A stretch of 64,000 bases of DNA, taken from assembly GCA_038321965.1 (NCBI GenBank), contig JBBQFL010000010.1:1-64000 (forward strand), written 5' to 3'. Below, piece after piece: positions 36,477-45,681 of this stretch. The stretch is from UKL13-2 sp038321965 (GTDB lineage Bacteria; Pseudomonadota; Gammaproteobacteria; Burkholderiales; Usitatibacteraceae). The notes under the pieces were generated by a model. That model saw only the letters and a program-made list of their open reading frames with translations, ran no database searches and had not been told where the DNA came from. The position numbers and the translations under genes were made by a program. How positions within the stretch are numbered: the stretch's first letter is position 1; each line of letters starts with the position of its first letter.

Positions 36477-37660
36477 TGGCACAGGAATCTGACAAACCGG
36501 GCTTTGATACCCTGGCGGTACGTGCGGGATTGTTGCGCAGCGATTTTCAGGAACACTCCGAAACGCTGTTCCTGACATCCAGCTTCGTTTACAAAAATGC
36601 GGCAGAGGCGGCGCGCAAATTCGCGAATGAAGAGCCGGGCTATCTCTACTCGCGGTTCACCAACCCGACGGTGACGATGTTCCAGGATCGCCTCGCCGCA
36701 CTAGAGGGTGCTGATGCGTGTGTGGCGACTGCCACCGGCATGGCGGCGATCGCCAGCACGGTTATGGGCATTCTCAAGAGCGGCGACCACCTCATTTCCT
36801 CGCGTAGCGTGTTCGGCACGGTGGTGCCGTTGTTCGATCAAATCTGCAAGAAATTTGGGGTCGAGACGACGTGGGTTTCGGCATCCAATGTTGATGAATG
36901 GCGGAGCGCCGTTCGGCCCAATACGCGGCTGCTGTTTTGTGAAACGCCATCGAACCCCTTGGCGGAGATTTGCGATATCGCGGCACTTGCCGAGATCGCG
37001 CACAAGGCAGGCGCGATATTCGCGGTCGACAATTGTTTGCTGACACCTGCGTTGCAGCGGCCGTTGGAGCAGGGCGCTGATCTGGTGATTCATTCGGCCA
37101 CCAAATATCTCGATGGTCAGGGTAGGGTACTTGCTGGCGCGGTTTGCGGTTCCAAAAAACTGATCGAACCCATATACGGTTTTGTTCGCACCGCTGGCCC
37201 GGCTATATCGCCGTTCAACGCCTGGATTTGTCTGAAGGGGATGGAGACGTTGCGAATCCGGATGGAGGCGCAGTCGGCGTCGGCGTTGAAGCTCGCACAG
37301 TGGCTGGGTAGCCAGCCAGCGGTGTCAAAAGTGCATTACGCCGGTTTGCCGTCGCATCCACAATATGCGCTCGCGCAGCGGCAGGCAGTCGCGCAGGGTG
37401 CTGTTGTGTCATTTGAGGTCGAGGGCGGTCGTGAGCCGGCGTGGTGTGTCGTTGATTCAACAAAGATGATTTCCATTACCGCCAATCTTGGCGATACGAA
37501 AACAACGATCACCCATCCGGCGACGACTACGCATGCACGCATCAGCCAGGCTGAACGCGATGCGGCGGGGATTTCGTACGGTTTGTTGCGGGTGGCTGTT
37601 GGGCTGGAGAATATTGAAGATATCTGCGCGGACTTGAAGCGTGGTCTAGGCGACGCATAA
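36476..37660 (+). CDS. metZ: O-succinylhomoserine sulfhydrylase
   Basis: A PLP enzyme of 394 residues making homocysteine from O-succinylhomoserine and sulfide. Family features: FDTLAVRAG at the start, SSFVYKNAAEAA, YSRFTNPT, TATGMAAI and the Schiff-base Lys in HSATKYLDGQG; the C-terminal RVAVGLENIEDI is typical. The position after purF supports MetZ over MetB or MetC. ATG 36476 overlaps the purF stop by 1 bp, so the two are translationally coupled. Confidence 0.93.
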   Translation: MAQESDKPGFDTLAVRAGLLRSDFQEHSETLFLTSSFVYKNAAEAARKFANEEPGYLYSRFTNPTVTMFQDRLAALEGADACVATATGMAAIASTVMGILKSGDHLISSRSVFGTVVPLFDQICKKFGVETTWVSASNVDEWRSAVRPNTRLLFCETPSNPLAEICDIAALAEIAHKAGAIFAVDNCLLTPALQRPLEQGADLVIHSATKYLDGQGRVLAGAVCGSKKLIEPIYGFVRTAGPAISPFNAWICLKGMETLRIRMEAQSASALKLAQWLGSQPAVSKVHYAGLPSHPQYALAQRQAVAQGAVVSFEVEGGREPAWCVVDSTKMISITANLGDTKTTITHPATTTHARISQAERDAAGISYGLLRVAVGLENIEDICADLKRGLGDA

Positions 37661-37672
37661 ACAGCTTTTCAA

Positions 37673-38404
37673 TTAGCCACTGATGATGTGTGTGCGCCAC
37701 TCGCCATTTTCATGCGAGACGTAGCCGCCCACCTCGTGCCAGTCTTGCAATACCCGACGTACACACATGTGGCTGTCTACGCGATGTTCGTGTGTTGCCG
37801 GGCGATGGGTATGTCCATGCACAATCACTGGGCAATTGAAGCGGCGGAAGGCCTCGGCGACTGAATCGGCATTCACGTCCATGATTGCATCCGGCTTCAT
37901 CGACTTTTCGATGTCGCTTTGTGAACGGAGCGAGTTTGCAAGCGCGACCCGCTCTGCAACCGGTTTGGCGAGAATAGCTTGCTGCCATGCGGGGCTGCGC
38001 ACTTGTGCGCGGAACGATTGATACGCCACGTCGTCCGTACATAGCGTATCGCCGTGCATCAGCAACACATCGATATCGCCAATTTCGATGAGTGTTGGGT
38101 CGGCGAGGATTTTAAACCCGGCGTCCTTGGCAAAGCGCTCGCCAATCAGGAAATCTCGATTGCCGTGCATGAAGAAGCACTTTGTGCCCTTGCCGGCCAG
38201 ATCTGCAAGTTTCGCTGCCACGTGCCGGGCCAGCGGATCGATATCGAGCTGGTCGTCGCCTATCCAGTACTCGAACAGGTCGCCGAGGATGTACAGCCTT
38301 TCAGCCGCAGGGGCAGACTCCTCGATGAAAGTATCAAACAGCCGCGTGATATGGGAACGTTCTACGCAAAGGTGTAGGTCGGAGATAAAAAAAACAGGGC
38401 GCAT
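37673..38404 (-). CDS. lpxH: UDP-2,3-diacylglucosamine diphosphatase
   Basis: Lipid A enzyme that hydrolyses UDP-2,3-diacylglucosamine to lipid X at the inner-membrane surface; 243 residues. Metallophosphatase motifs: SDLHL (8-12), GDLFEYW, GNRDF, LMHGDTLCTDD and HGHTHRPA. The frame is open to 38542, but ATG 38404 gives the family start MRPVFFISDLHL. The start codon lies inside the 3' arm of a terminator-like hairpin, with its GAGG ribosome site in the loop (see that feature). It converges on metZ with 12 bp between. Confidence 0.94.
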   Translation of the reverse strand: MRPVFFISDLHLCVERSHITRLFDTFIEESAPAAERLYILGDLFEYWIGDDQLDIDPLARHVAAKLADLAGKGTKCFFMHGNRDFLIGERFAKDAGFKILADPTLIEIGDIDVLLMHGDTLCTDDVAYQSFRAQVRSPAWQQAILAKPVAERVALANSLRSQSDIEKSMKPDAIMDVNADSVAEAFRRFNCPVIVHGHTHRPATHEHRVDSHMCVRRVLQDWHEVGGYVSHENGEWRTHIISG

Positions 38405-38426
38405 GAGTATCCTCAATGCGCCCTGT
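38387..38426 (-). terminator. Terminator hairpin that embeds the lpxH start
   Basis: On the minus strand: ACAGGGCGCAT, loop TGAGGATACTC, ATGCGCCCTGT, then a run of eight T. An 11-bp perfect stem plus T run is a strong intrinsic terminator for ppiA (stop at 38472). The ATG of the second arm is the lpxH start codon, the T run encodes its VFFI, and the loop GAGG is its ribosome site. Folding should therefore affect both read-through and lpxH translation. Confidence 0.8.
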
Positions 38427-38471
38427 TGATTGCAGCCGAATGTCGCATCATTGAGATGCGGGACAAGTACC

Positions 38472-39134
38472 TTAGATGCACTCCGCCTTTTCAATTGTGA
38501 TGGTTTCCTGCGGCACGTCGGTTGGGAACATGCCTTTGCCACCGGTCTTCACGGCCTTGATCTTGTCGACCACGTCCATGCCTTCAACAACTTTCCCGAA
38601 TACGGCGTAACCAAAGTTTGCCGGACCGGAATGGTTCAGGAAGTCATTATTATTGACGTTGATGAAGAACTGCGTTGTCGCCGAATCGACTACGCCGGTA
38701 CGCGCCATGGCGACCGTGTAGCTATCGTTTTTCAGTCCGTTGGCGGCTTCATTCTTGATTGGGTCTTTGGTCGGCTTTTGTACAAGGTCTTTGGTGAATC
38801 CACCACCCTGAATCATGAAGGTACCGATGACGCGATGGAAAATGGTGCCGTTGTAATGGCCGCTTTCGACGTACTTCACAAAATTCTCGGTCGAGATTGG
38901 GGCTTTTTCGCTGTTGAGTTCGAGCGTGATTGCGCCCATGGATGTGGTGAGTTTGACTTTCAAGGGAGTTCCTTTGTTATCGAGTTTGCAAGTAGAAGCT
39001 TTTGTCGCTGCCGCAGCTGGCGCTGCTTTGGCAGGGGTATTTTTGGTTTCGGCTGGTTTCTGTGCGAACGCGAAAGTAACGAACAACGAAGCACAAAAAG
39101 CCGCAGTGGTGGATACAGTGTTAAGGCGAAACAT
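38472..39134 (-). CDS. ppiA: Periplasmic cyclophilin-type peptidyl-prolyl isomerase
   Basis: A 220-residue protein folding enzyme. A signal peptide (STTAAFCASLFVTFAFA) and an Ala/Lys/Pro linker precede the cyclophilin domain (about 57-217): VKLTTSMGAITLELNSEKAP, then FVKYVESGHYNGTIFHRVI with the active Arg, MIQGGG and QFFINVNNNDFL. The signal peptide points to PpiA rather than cytoplasmic PpiB. It ends 67 bp before lpxH with a terminator-like hairpin between them. Confidence 0.92.
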   Translation of the reverse strand: MFRLNTVSTTAAFCASLFVTFAFAQKPAETKNTPAKAAPAAAATKASTCKLDNKGTPLKVKLTTSMGAITLELNSEKAPISTENFVKYVESGHYNGTIFHRVIGTFMIQGGGFTKDLVQKPTKDPIKNEAANGLKNDSYTVAMARTGVVDSATTQFFINVNNNDFLNHSGPANFGYAVFGKVVEGMDVVDKIKAVKTGGKGMFPTDVPQETITIEKAECI

Positions 39135-39183
39135 GAAAACTCCTGAATAAATGAGATATTAAAAGTTGGTACAACAGTCCCAC

Positions 39184-40401
39184 TCAAGAGGCAGCAGCCT
39201 CATAAATAATTTTCCATTGATCCCCATCCCGCTGCCAATACTGTCGTTTTTTCATCTTGCTGTTGTTGTTGCTGCTTTTGTAACTCTGGTCGAAGGTGAC
39301 CATGGCCATGGGCAGTGTGTTCGGTGCGAGTGGATACTCGAAGAGGGAGAGGTTGCTGATTTCGACATTGACGAAGTTCTTGGCCGAATTGATACGCCGC
39401 TTGTTTTCAGCCCACAGGCCAAAATTCTTTCCATCGGCGTCAAATTTCTGCGAATAGTGTGACAGGTACTTTTCCATATCCAGACTTTCCCAATCGCGCT
39501 TCCAGCCAGACAGCGAGTCCGCAAGTGTCGACTTGGTCGCAAGCCATTCTTCCGGGGACTGCCATTTTACAGTTGATGCTATGACAATCGTCGTAACGCC
39601 GGGACTGACGTATTGCGAGATATGCGAAAAATCCTCATTCGTCAGCACTACGCAGCCATCGCTGGCACGCGGGGGACGGCTATAGGTCGTAGATGGTGTG
39701 CCGTGGATCCAGATGCCCGAGCCGGTCTTGGCGTTGCGTTTATCCCACTCGTTGGGATAGTTGATCGGAAACGCGCCTGGACCGTAGAAATCAATCAATT
39801 TTTCGCGAGCCACGCTTGACGTTACCTGATACACACCCAGTGGCGTGCGCTGATCGCCTTGCCGTTCTTTCTCGATTCCGTTCTTGCCGACGGACACATA
39901 ATAGTCGGCAACATATTGGGGAGTGCCATCGACGTTCTTGTAAACGTAAAGGCGGGAATTTTCACTATCGACCAGCAACACGTGCTGTTGCTCGGGTGAA
40001 AGCTGCAACAGGGCGGTGGGCAGGCTGTTACTGGGCGGGCCGTCAAAATAGCGTGAGAAGCGTGCTTTGGCTTCGTGCTTCAGGCTGGCAACTAACTCCG
40101 GCTGGGATGCCAAGCCGGTAAACGCGGTCGGTGTGCCCGCTTTGGCCATTAATAAGTCGCCCTTGATAAGATGGCCCAGACGAAAGTTTGGATTCTTTGC
40201 AAGTGCGGCATCAAGCTCCAGTAACGCGGGTTTGATGCCCTGAGTCTTTAGGGATTCAAGTGCGCGGACCAGCGATGCCTCGACTTCATTGCTGAACGCA
40301 ATCGACGCAAGCGGTGCAGGTTGCGCATCAGCACTGTTCATACCAAGTGCGGCGACCGCATTGACAAGAACCGTAAGCAGCATAACGCTGCGTCGCGTCA
40401 T
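39184..40401 (-). CDS. L,D-transpeptidase (YkuD domain)
   Basis: An exported peptidoglycan cross-linking or lipoprotein-attaching enzyme, about 405 residues from ATG 40401; the frame is open to 40476, which would overlap the upstream gene. Signal peptide SVMLLTVLVNAVAALG. The YkuD domain (about residues 150-290) starts with LLVDSENSRLYVYKN and ends with the active site, HGTPSTTYSRPPRASDGCVV, with the catalytic Cys in SDGCV. The C-terminal 120 residues look like an NTF2-like/DUF4440 module (WESLDMEKYLSHYS). The neighbouring TPR gene lies just upstream on the same strand. Confidence 0.9.
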   Translation of the reverse strand: MTRRSVMLLTVLVNAVAALGMNSADAQPAPLASIAFSNEVEASLVRALESLKTQGIKPALLELDAALAKNPNFRLGHLIKGDLLMAKAGTPTAFTGLASQPELVASLKHEAKARFSRYFDGPPSNSLPTALLQLSPEQQHVLLVDSENSRLYVYKNVDGTPQYVADYYVSVGKNGIEKERQGDQRTPLGVYQVTSSVAREKLIDFYGPGAFPINYPNEWDKRNAKTGSGIWIHGTPSTTYSRPPRASDGCVVLTNEDFSHISQYVSPGVTTIVIASTVKWQSPEEWLATKSTLADSLSGWKRDWESLDMEKYLSHYSQKFDADGKNFGLWAENKRRINSAKNFVNVEISNLSLFEYPLAPNTLPMAMVTFDQSYKSSNNNSKMKKRQYWQRDGDQWKIIYEAAAS

Positions 40402-40442
40402 CAGTTTCGTCACAGGCGCGAGGAAAACGTAGCGCAAACCGA

Positions 40443-41420
40443 TTAACCCCCGGCTCGTTCCGCGGTGATCAGCCAACGATCACCGGTTTTCACCAGTCGC
40501 ATGGTCTTGGTGTTATCGCTCTTGACAGCATCTGCGCGATATAGCTGGCGAAACACGACGGTTGCTGTGTTGCCTTGCAGCGAAGTCTTGTTGATCTTCA
40601 CTTCAACCGAAATGGATTTCTTGGGCTCGATCCGTTCCTTGCGCTGCGCCTCCCACGCCGCGCGCGCCATGCCTGCCGGCGTTTCAAATTCCGGCGCATA
40701 GAAGCCAAGATAGGCTGCCACGTCCTTCGCGGCCCATGCCTTGGCCCACGCTTCTACGGTTGCCTTCACGTCAGCGGTCGCGTTACCACTCACGGGGACG
40801 CTGACCACTTTTGTCGCTATCGGGACGGCAGCTTTGTCGGGATCGGCTCTTGATTCTGTCTTGGGTGCGACCGCGACCTGAATGGCGGCGGTTTTGGTCG
40901 GATCGGTCGTGATCGATTTAGGCAAATTGAAGATGTCCTTCACCATCGACAGCTTGCCCTGCGCAGTGATATTGCTCTTATCCAACTGCAGTGCCTTATC
41001 GTACGAACGCCGCGCCAATTGCGCATAAATATCGCCAAGATTTTCATACGCGGTCGCGTAACTTGGGTGCGTGTGTATTGCGAGTTCCAGTGCTGCCTTT
41101 GCCTTATCGTAGTTACCTTGGCCCGCATACAAGACGGCGAGGTTGTTATAGGGTTCGGGCAGTTCGGGATAATCTTCCGTCAAACCGGCAAAAACCTGAA
41201 TTGCATCCGCACCCTTTTTCATTTCCGTCAGGATCAAACCTTTCAGGAATCTTCCCTGCGCATCTTTGGGTTGTTGTGCCAAAGCACCGTTCACCTTTGA
41301 CAATGCCTGATCCAGTTTGCCCTGCTGATACAACTTGGTCGCGTCCTTCGTATCTTCTGCCGGACCAGCCAGGCAGGCGGCTGAAAAAAAGACCAGCCAA
41401 AAGAAAACGCTTTGGCGCAT
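40443..41420 (-). CDS. Exported TPR protein with NTF2-like domain
   Basis: About 325 residues from ATG 41420 (signal peptide SVFFWLVFFSAACLAG); an ATG at 41447 is possible. Residues about 25-165 hold four TPR units (TKLYQQGKLDQALSKVNGAL, then PYNNLAVLYAGQGNYDKAKA and AYENLGDIYAQLARRSYDKA). The C-terminal part (about 210-325) resembles the NTF2-like/DUF4440 fold (VEAWAKAWAAKDVAAYLGFY), like the tail of the L,D-transpeptidase downstream, with similar wording in both. The two genes are adjacent and probably act together in the envelope (inference). Confidence 0.82.
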   Translation of the reverse strand: MRQSVFFWLVFFSAACLAGPAEDTKDATKLYQQGKLDQALSKVNGALAQQPKDAQGRFLKGLILTEMKKGADAIQVFAGLTEDYPELPEPYNNLAVLYAGQGNYDKAKAALELAIHTHPSYATAYENLGDIYAQLARRSYDKALQLDKSNITAQGKLSMVKDIFNLPKSITTDPTKTAAIQVAVAPKTESRADPDKAAVPIATKVVSVPVSGNATADVKATVEAWAKAWAAKDVAAYLGFYAPEFETPAGMARAAWEAQRKERIEPKKSISVEVKINKTSLQGNTATVVFRQLYRADAVKSDNTKTMRLVKTGDRWLITAERAGG

Positions 41421-41447
41421 TTCGCGGGATAAATAGGCAATGAGCAT

Positions 41448-41790
41448 TTTGTTATAATTCGTTGAATTTAATGAAAATCAGTGTTCCAGATATCCAGACT
41501 ATTCTACCAAGAATGCTTCTCAACTACACAAGACTGCCACGTTTTTTGAGTCTGTCTGCCACCCCGTTGGCAGGCATTTTGGGGCGCCTGATCGCTGAGC
41601 CGCCGACCGTGTCGTCCACCGGTCTGCAGGCGCGATGTTGTTGAGTATTCCGCAGCACTCCTGACCACGTCGAACGCGGAACCAGCGCGTACGGCAGATT
41701 TCCCAGCCAACAAGTCCCGTAAGACAGCCGGCGCGCAAGCAAGTTTCGCTGATCCGCATAGCTGTCCGCGCGAACCATTCGGAATTCACT
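41448..41790. other. Intergenic region before cysS
   Basis: About 340 bp between divergent genes. It contains TATAAT at 41454-41459 but no matching -35 box. Short frames here resemble nothing known. It should hold promoters for both cysS and the TPR gene. Confidence 0.4.
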
Positions 41791-43179
41791 ATGCAAACTA
41801 TTTACAACACGCTCGGCAGGCAAAAGCAGGCACTAACCACATTGGAACCTGGGAAGGTCCGGATGTACGTCTGTGGTCCGACGGTGTACGATTTTTTTCA
41901 CATCGGCAATGCCCGGACATTCACCGCGTTTGACATGATTTACCGCTGGTTGAGCGTCAGTGGCTACGAAGTCAACTTCGTACGCAACATCACCGATATT
42001 GACGACAAGATCATCGAGCGGGCCAACGCCAACAAAGAGCCAATGGAGGCACTTACCACGCGCATGACCGATGCCTATTTTGAAGACGCGTCGCGCTTGA
42101 AACTGTTGCGTCCGACCCATAGCCCACGTGCGACCCACCATATTGATCACATGCTCGCCATTATCAAGCTGCTCGAAGACAAGGGCATGGCTTATCGGGC
42201 GACCAATGGTGACGTGTACTACGCCGTACGTGAATTCGTCGGATATGGGAAATTGTCGGGCAAGAATCCGGACGATTTGCGCGCAAGTGAACGCGCGGCG
42301 GTGGAATCTGCCAAGCGCGACCCACTCGATTTTGCCTTATGGAAAGCCGCCAAGCCGAACGAGCCGCAATGGCCGTCCAACTTCGGTGGCGGGCGGCCCG
42401 GCTGGCACATTGAATGCTCGGCGATGTGCAAAGCGATTCTGGGTGAACAGATCGACATCCACGGTGGTGGATTTGATCTGCAATTTCCGCATCATGAAAA
42501 CGAAATTGCACAAACTGAGGGCACGTTCGACAAAGGTGCAGGCAAGCAGTTTTCGACGTTTTGGATGCACGCTGCATTTCTTAATATTGATCACGAAAAA
42601 ATGTCCAAGTCATTGGGCAATTTTTTCACGCTGCGCGAGGTGCTCAACAAACTCGATGCCGTGCAAGGCGGTGAAACGGTACGCTATTTCCTGCTGCGTG
42701 GCCACTATCGAAGCGAGATCAATTACTCTTGGGAAATGCTCGAAGATGCACGCCAGTCGCTACTGGGTTTTTACATTGCCCTCAAAGAAACGCCTGCGAA
42801 GACCATCCAAGTCGATTGGCAACATCCAACTGCGAAGAAATTTCGTGAGACGATGGAAGACGACTTTGACACGCCTGCCGCGTTCACGGTGCTGCATGAA
42901 TTGCGCCGGGAACTCAACCGCACCAAGTCCGACGAAATCGCAGGATTGCTAAAAGCGCTGGGTGGCACGCTAGGATTTTTTCAAGACGTACCGGCAACGT
43001 TTGTGCAGGGTGCGGCTGACGCCGGGCTGCTCGATGTCGATGCGCTAGTCGATGAACGCAACGCCGCCAAGAAGGGCCGGGATTTCGCCCGCGCAGACGC
43101 GATTCGCAAGAAACTTGATGTAGCCGGCATCGTTCTGGAAGACAAGCCAGGTGGATTGACGGAGTGGCGTCGCAAGTAA
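41791..43179 (+). CDS. cysS: Cysteinyl-tRNA synthetase
   Basis: Class I aminoacyl-tRNA synthetase, 462 residues, attaching cysteine to tRNA-Cys. The zinc ligands include Cys28 (MYVCGPTVYD), Cys in HIECSAMC and the HHENE set. The HIGH motif is HIGNARTF and the KMSKS motif is KMSKSLGNFF. The C-terminal anticodon-binding part (about 340-462) with KKGRDFARADAIRKKL is typical. The gene is complete and single. Confidence 0.97.
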   Translation: MQTIYNTLGRQKQALTTLEPGKVRMYVCGPTVYDFFHIGNARTFTAFDMIYRWLSVSGYEVNFVRNITDIDDKIIERANANKEPMEALTTRMTDAYFEDASRLKLLRPTHSPRATHHIDHMLAIIKLLEDKGMAYRATNGDVYYAVREFVGYGKLSGKNPDDLRASERAAVESAKRDPLDFALWKAAKPNEPQWPSNFGGGRPGWHIECSAMCKAILGEQIDIHGGGFDLQFPHHENEIAQTEGTFDKGAGKQFSTFWMHAAFLNIDHEKMSKSLGNFFTLREVLNKLDAVQGGETVRYFLLRGHYRSEINYSWEMLEDARQSLLGFYIALKETPAKTIQVDWQHPTAKKFRETMEDDFDTPAAFTVLHELRRELNRTKSDEIAGLLKALGGTLGFFQDVPATFVQGAADAGLLDVDALVDERNAAKKGRDFARADAIRKKLDVAGIVLEDKPGGLTEWRRK

Positions 43180-43222
43180 GCCTGCCAGCGCCGCACGCAA
43201 GTTTATTTGTAAAACGCCATTC

Positions 43223-43262
43223 GGCGGGGCCCTCCGGGCAATAGTGCCTGGAAAGCCCCGCC
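43223..43262. terminator. Hairpin between convergent cysS and Nudix genes
   Basis: GGCGGGGC (43223-43230) can pair with GCCCCGCC (43255-43262), 13 bp before the Nudix stop. No T run follows, so termination is only possible. Confidence 0.35.
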
Positions 43263-43274
43263 AATAAACGACCT

Positions 43275-43826
43275 TTATTTCTTTGGCGTACGCCTCAAAT
43301 CTGCGAAGTGCGGCGCATAAATTCCCTGCGCGCGATCGGCAAAATAGCGTTTCAGCGCTTCGCCAATCGTCGCGAAAGCTAGTTCTTGCCAGGGTATTTC
43401 ATGCTCTGAAAATAGCCTGACCTCAAGGCTTTCAATGCCGGCAGCGTAGTTGAGGTCTTCAAGCTTGGCGAGAAACAGTATATAGACCTGACTGATTTCC
43501 GGAAGTGAGTAGCTCGCATAGAGTTTTTCGACCGTGATTCGCGCTCCGGCTTCCTCCAGCGTTTCGCGCATGGCACCTTCGGCAAGGGTCTCGTTTTCTT
43601 CCATAAATCCTGCCGGCAATGTCCACTTGCCATAGCGCGGCTCAATTGCCCGTTTGCAAAGCAGAATTTGCTCGCCCCAGACCGGGATACTGCCGACCAC
43701 AATTTTCGGATTGACGTAGTGGATGTGCCCACATGCGCTGCAAATCTCCCGGGCTACGTCGTCGCCCGGTGGCGTGCGCCGCTCGATACTTTTCGAACCA
43801 CATTGCGAGCAGAACTTAATTGTCAT
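43275..43826 (-). CDS. Nudix hydrolase with zinc ribbon
   Basis: A 183-residue hydrolase of nucleoside diphosphate derivatives. An N-terminal zinc ribbon (CSQCGS near 6 and CSACGH near 29) as in NudC-type enzymes precedes the Nudix box GFMEENETLAEGAMRETLEE plus AGA, with the Mg-binding REtLEE set intact. NADH pyrophosphatase-like activity is plausible, but the protein is shorter than NudC. ATG 43826 is chosen because the longer frame (to 43967) runs into the next gene and adds no family sequence. Confidence 0.88.
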   Translation of the reverse strand: MTIKFCSQCGSKSIERRTPPGDDVAREICSACGHIHYVNPKIVVGSIPVWGEQILLCKRAIEPRYGKWTLPAGFMEENETLAEGAMRETLEEAGARITVEKLYASYSLPEISQVYILFLAKLEDLNYAAGIESLEVRLFSEHEIPWQELAFATIGEALKRYFADRAQGIYAPHFADLRRTPKK

Positions 43827-43953
43827 TCGGGCTGAAAAACAGTCGGCGGGGGCGTGTATGTAAACGTTGAATCGTGCACACCCATGGTAGCATATCGCGA
43901 TCTTGGGCGAGACCCGTGTTTGACTCGTAACATTGTGATTTGAAGGGCTTTTT

Positions 43954-44928
43954 GTGAATGTTAGCAAGCTGAAATTGTCGGTATTTCTGTGTGCAGCGAG
44001 CGCACTTTACAGTTTTTCCGGTCTGGCCGTTGCCGAAGTGGTGGTGGTGCTCAATTCGGGCGAAGGCACGGTGAGCTTGATAGACAAATCAACGATGGTT
44101 GAAACCAAGCGATTTCCTGTCGGCAAGGAGCCGCATCACCTGATGGCCACGCCCGACGATCAACTGCTCATCGTCGCCAACGCCACCTCGAATGACCTGG
44201 TGTTTCTGGATCCCGTGACTGGCGAGTTCAAGCGGCGACTGGACAAGATATCTGACCCCTACCAGATTGGTTTCAGTCCGGACAAGAAATGGTTTGTTGC
44301 CGTCAGCCTGCGGCTGGACCGTGTCGATATCTACAACGGCGCAGATTTCAGTCTGGCAAAGCGACTCCCGGCCCCGAAGGCACCCAGCCATGTTGGTTTC
44401 AACGGCGACAGCTCGCTCGCGTTCGTGACTTTGCAGGACAGCGATGAACTGGCCGCATTCGATCTCAAAACGCAAAGTATGAAATGGAAAATGCCGGTAG
44501 GCAAAATGCCTGCGGGCGTCTGGCTGACACCAGACGACAAATACGCGCTCGTCGGTATGACCGGCGAAGATTACGTACAAGTCATCGATTGGCGCACGCA
44601 AAAAACGATCAAGAAAATTACCACCGGCAAGGGGGCACACAATTTCCTGCCAATGGGTGATGGCAGGCGTCTGCTGGTGAGCAACCGAGTATCCAACACA
44701 ATCAATATCATCGATCAGTCCACACTCGCTGTCATCGATACGATCAATGTACCCGGCGGACCGGACTGCATGGAGCTTAGCAAAGACGGTAAACAATTGT
44801 GGGTCACGTCGCGGTGGATCAAGAAAGTGACGATCATCGACATGACGAACAAGCAGATCGTGAAGCAGATTCCGGTCGGTAAGTCACCCCACGGCATTTA
44901 TTTCGCAAATCATGCTGCTCGCAAGTAA
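43954..44928 (+). CDS. Exported YncE-like beta-propeller
   Basis: A 324-residue secreted or periplasmic seven-bladed propeller of the YVTN type. A signal peptide (LKLSVFLCAASALYSFSGLAVA) precedes repeated blades with patterns such as EGTVSLIDKSTMVETKRFPV, KEPHHLMATPDDQLLIVAN and TNKQIVKQIPVGKSPHGIYF. Such proteins bind partners or cofactors; no active site is evident. It starts with GTG at 43954 (AAGGG 6 nt upstream). It is the first of four closely packed genes on this strand. Confidence 0.85.
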   Translation: MNVSKLKLSVFLCAASALYSFSGLAVAEVVVVLNSGEGTVSLIDKSTMVETKRFPVGKEPHHLMATPDDQLLIVANATSNDLVFLDPVTGEFKRRLDKISDPYQIGFSPDKKWFVAVSLRLDRVDIYNGADFSLAKRLPAPKAPSHVGFNGDSSLAFVTLQDSDELAAFDLKTQSMKWKMPVGKMPAGVWLTPDDKYALVGMTGEDYVQVIDWRTQKTIKKITTGKGAHNFLPMGDGRRLLVSNRVSNTINIIDQSTLAVIDTINVPGGPDCMELSKDGKQLWVTSRWIKKVTIIDMTNKQIVKQIPVGKSPHGIYFANHAARK

Positions 44929-44937
44929 CCGTCGAAA

Positions 44938-45681
44938 ATGAAAAGTATCGTCGTAGGTGCGCTGATGGCATTCATAGCCAGTGGCGCGGCGGCAGCGACC
45001 TGTCACGGCAACATCTACCTCACGCTTGATACCGGCAATATGCAACCGGCCGAAGAGATGGCTGCGGTTTTGAAAAAGCACGACATCAAAGCCACTTTTT
45101 TCCTCGCCAATGAAAAAACCACTCGCGGCGATACATCGCTGGACCTGTCATGGACTGCGTTCTGGAGGGCGCGCGCCGCGGAGGGCCACGCCTTCGGCTC
45201 GCATACCTGGCGGCATTGGATTTTTCGCCGGGATGTCGGTGCAGACAAAGTCAGCTACGTGCCTGCGGGCGAGGCTTCTGGTGAGTTGTTGGACGCAGTC
45301 GGCGTTTGCGCAGAACTCAAACGATCCGAGGCCGCATTCAAGGCGATGACCGGTCGAGGTTTTGATGGCATCTGGCGTGCGCCCGGTGGCAAGCTCACGC
45401 CGAACGTCAGCCGTTTTGCCAACGCCTGTGGATTCAAGCATGTGCACTGGACACCCGCCGGTTTTTCGGGTGACGAACTGCCTAGCGAGAAATTTTCGTC
45501 GGATCAATTGATCAAGACGCAGTTGCGCAACATTAGGGACGGTGACATTCTGCTTTGGCACCTCGGTATTTGGTCACGCAAAGACCCGCTGTATCTGCGT
45601 TTCGATGAACTCATCTCCGGATTGAGAGCCAAAGGGCTGTGTTTTGCGCGTATCACGGATCATCCGCAATGGAAAATGTAG
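44938..45681 (+). CDS. NodB-type polysaccharide deacetylase family protein
   Basis: A 247-residue exported protein (signal peptide SIVVGALMAFIASGAAAA). NodB fold: TLDTGNMQPAE, IKATFFLANEKT, then GSHTWRHW and RAPGGKLTPN, and IRDGDILLWHLG near the end. Normal deacetylases have TFDDG, whose second Asp binds the metal; here it is Thr (LDTG). The two metal His of SHTWRH remain. It may therefore bind metal differently or act on another substrate. It starts 9 bp after the propeller gene and ends directly at the next ATG. Confidence 0.82.
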   Translation: MKSIVVGALMAFIASGAAAATCHGNIYLTLDTGNMQPAEEMAAVLKKHDIKATFFLANEKTTRGDTSLDLSWTAFWRARAAEGHAFGSHTWRHWIFRRDVGADKVSYVPAGEASGELLDAVGVCAELKRSEAAFKAMTGRGFDGIWRAPGGKLTPNVSRFANACGFKHVHWTPAGFSGDELPSEKFSSDQLIKTQLRNIRDGDILLWHLGIWSRKDPLYLRFDELISGLRAKGLCFARITDHPQWKM

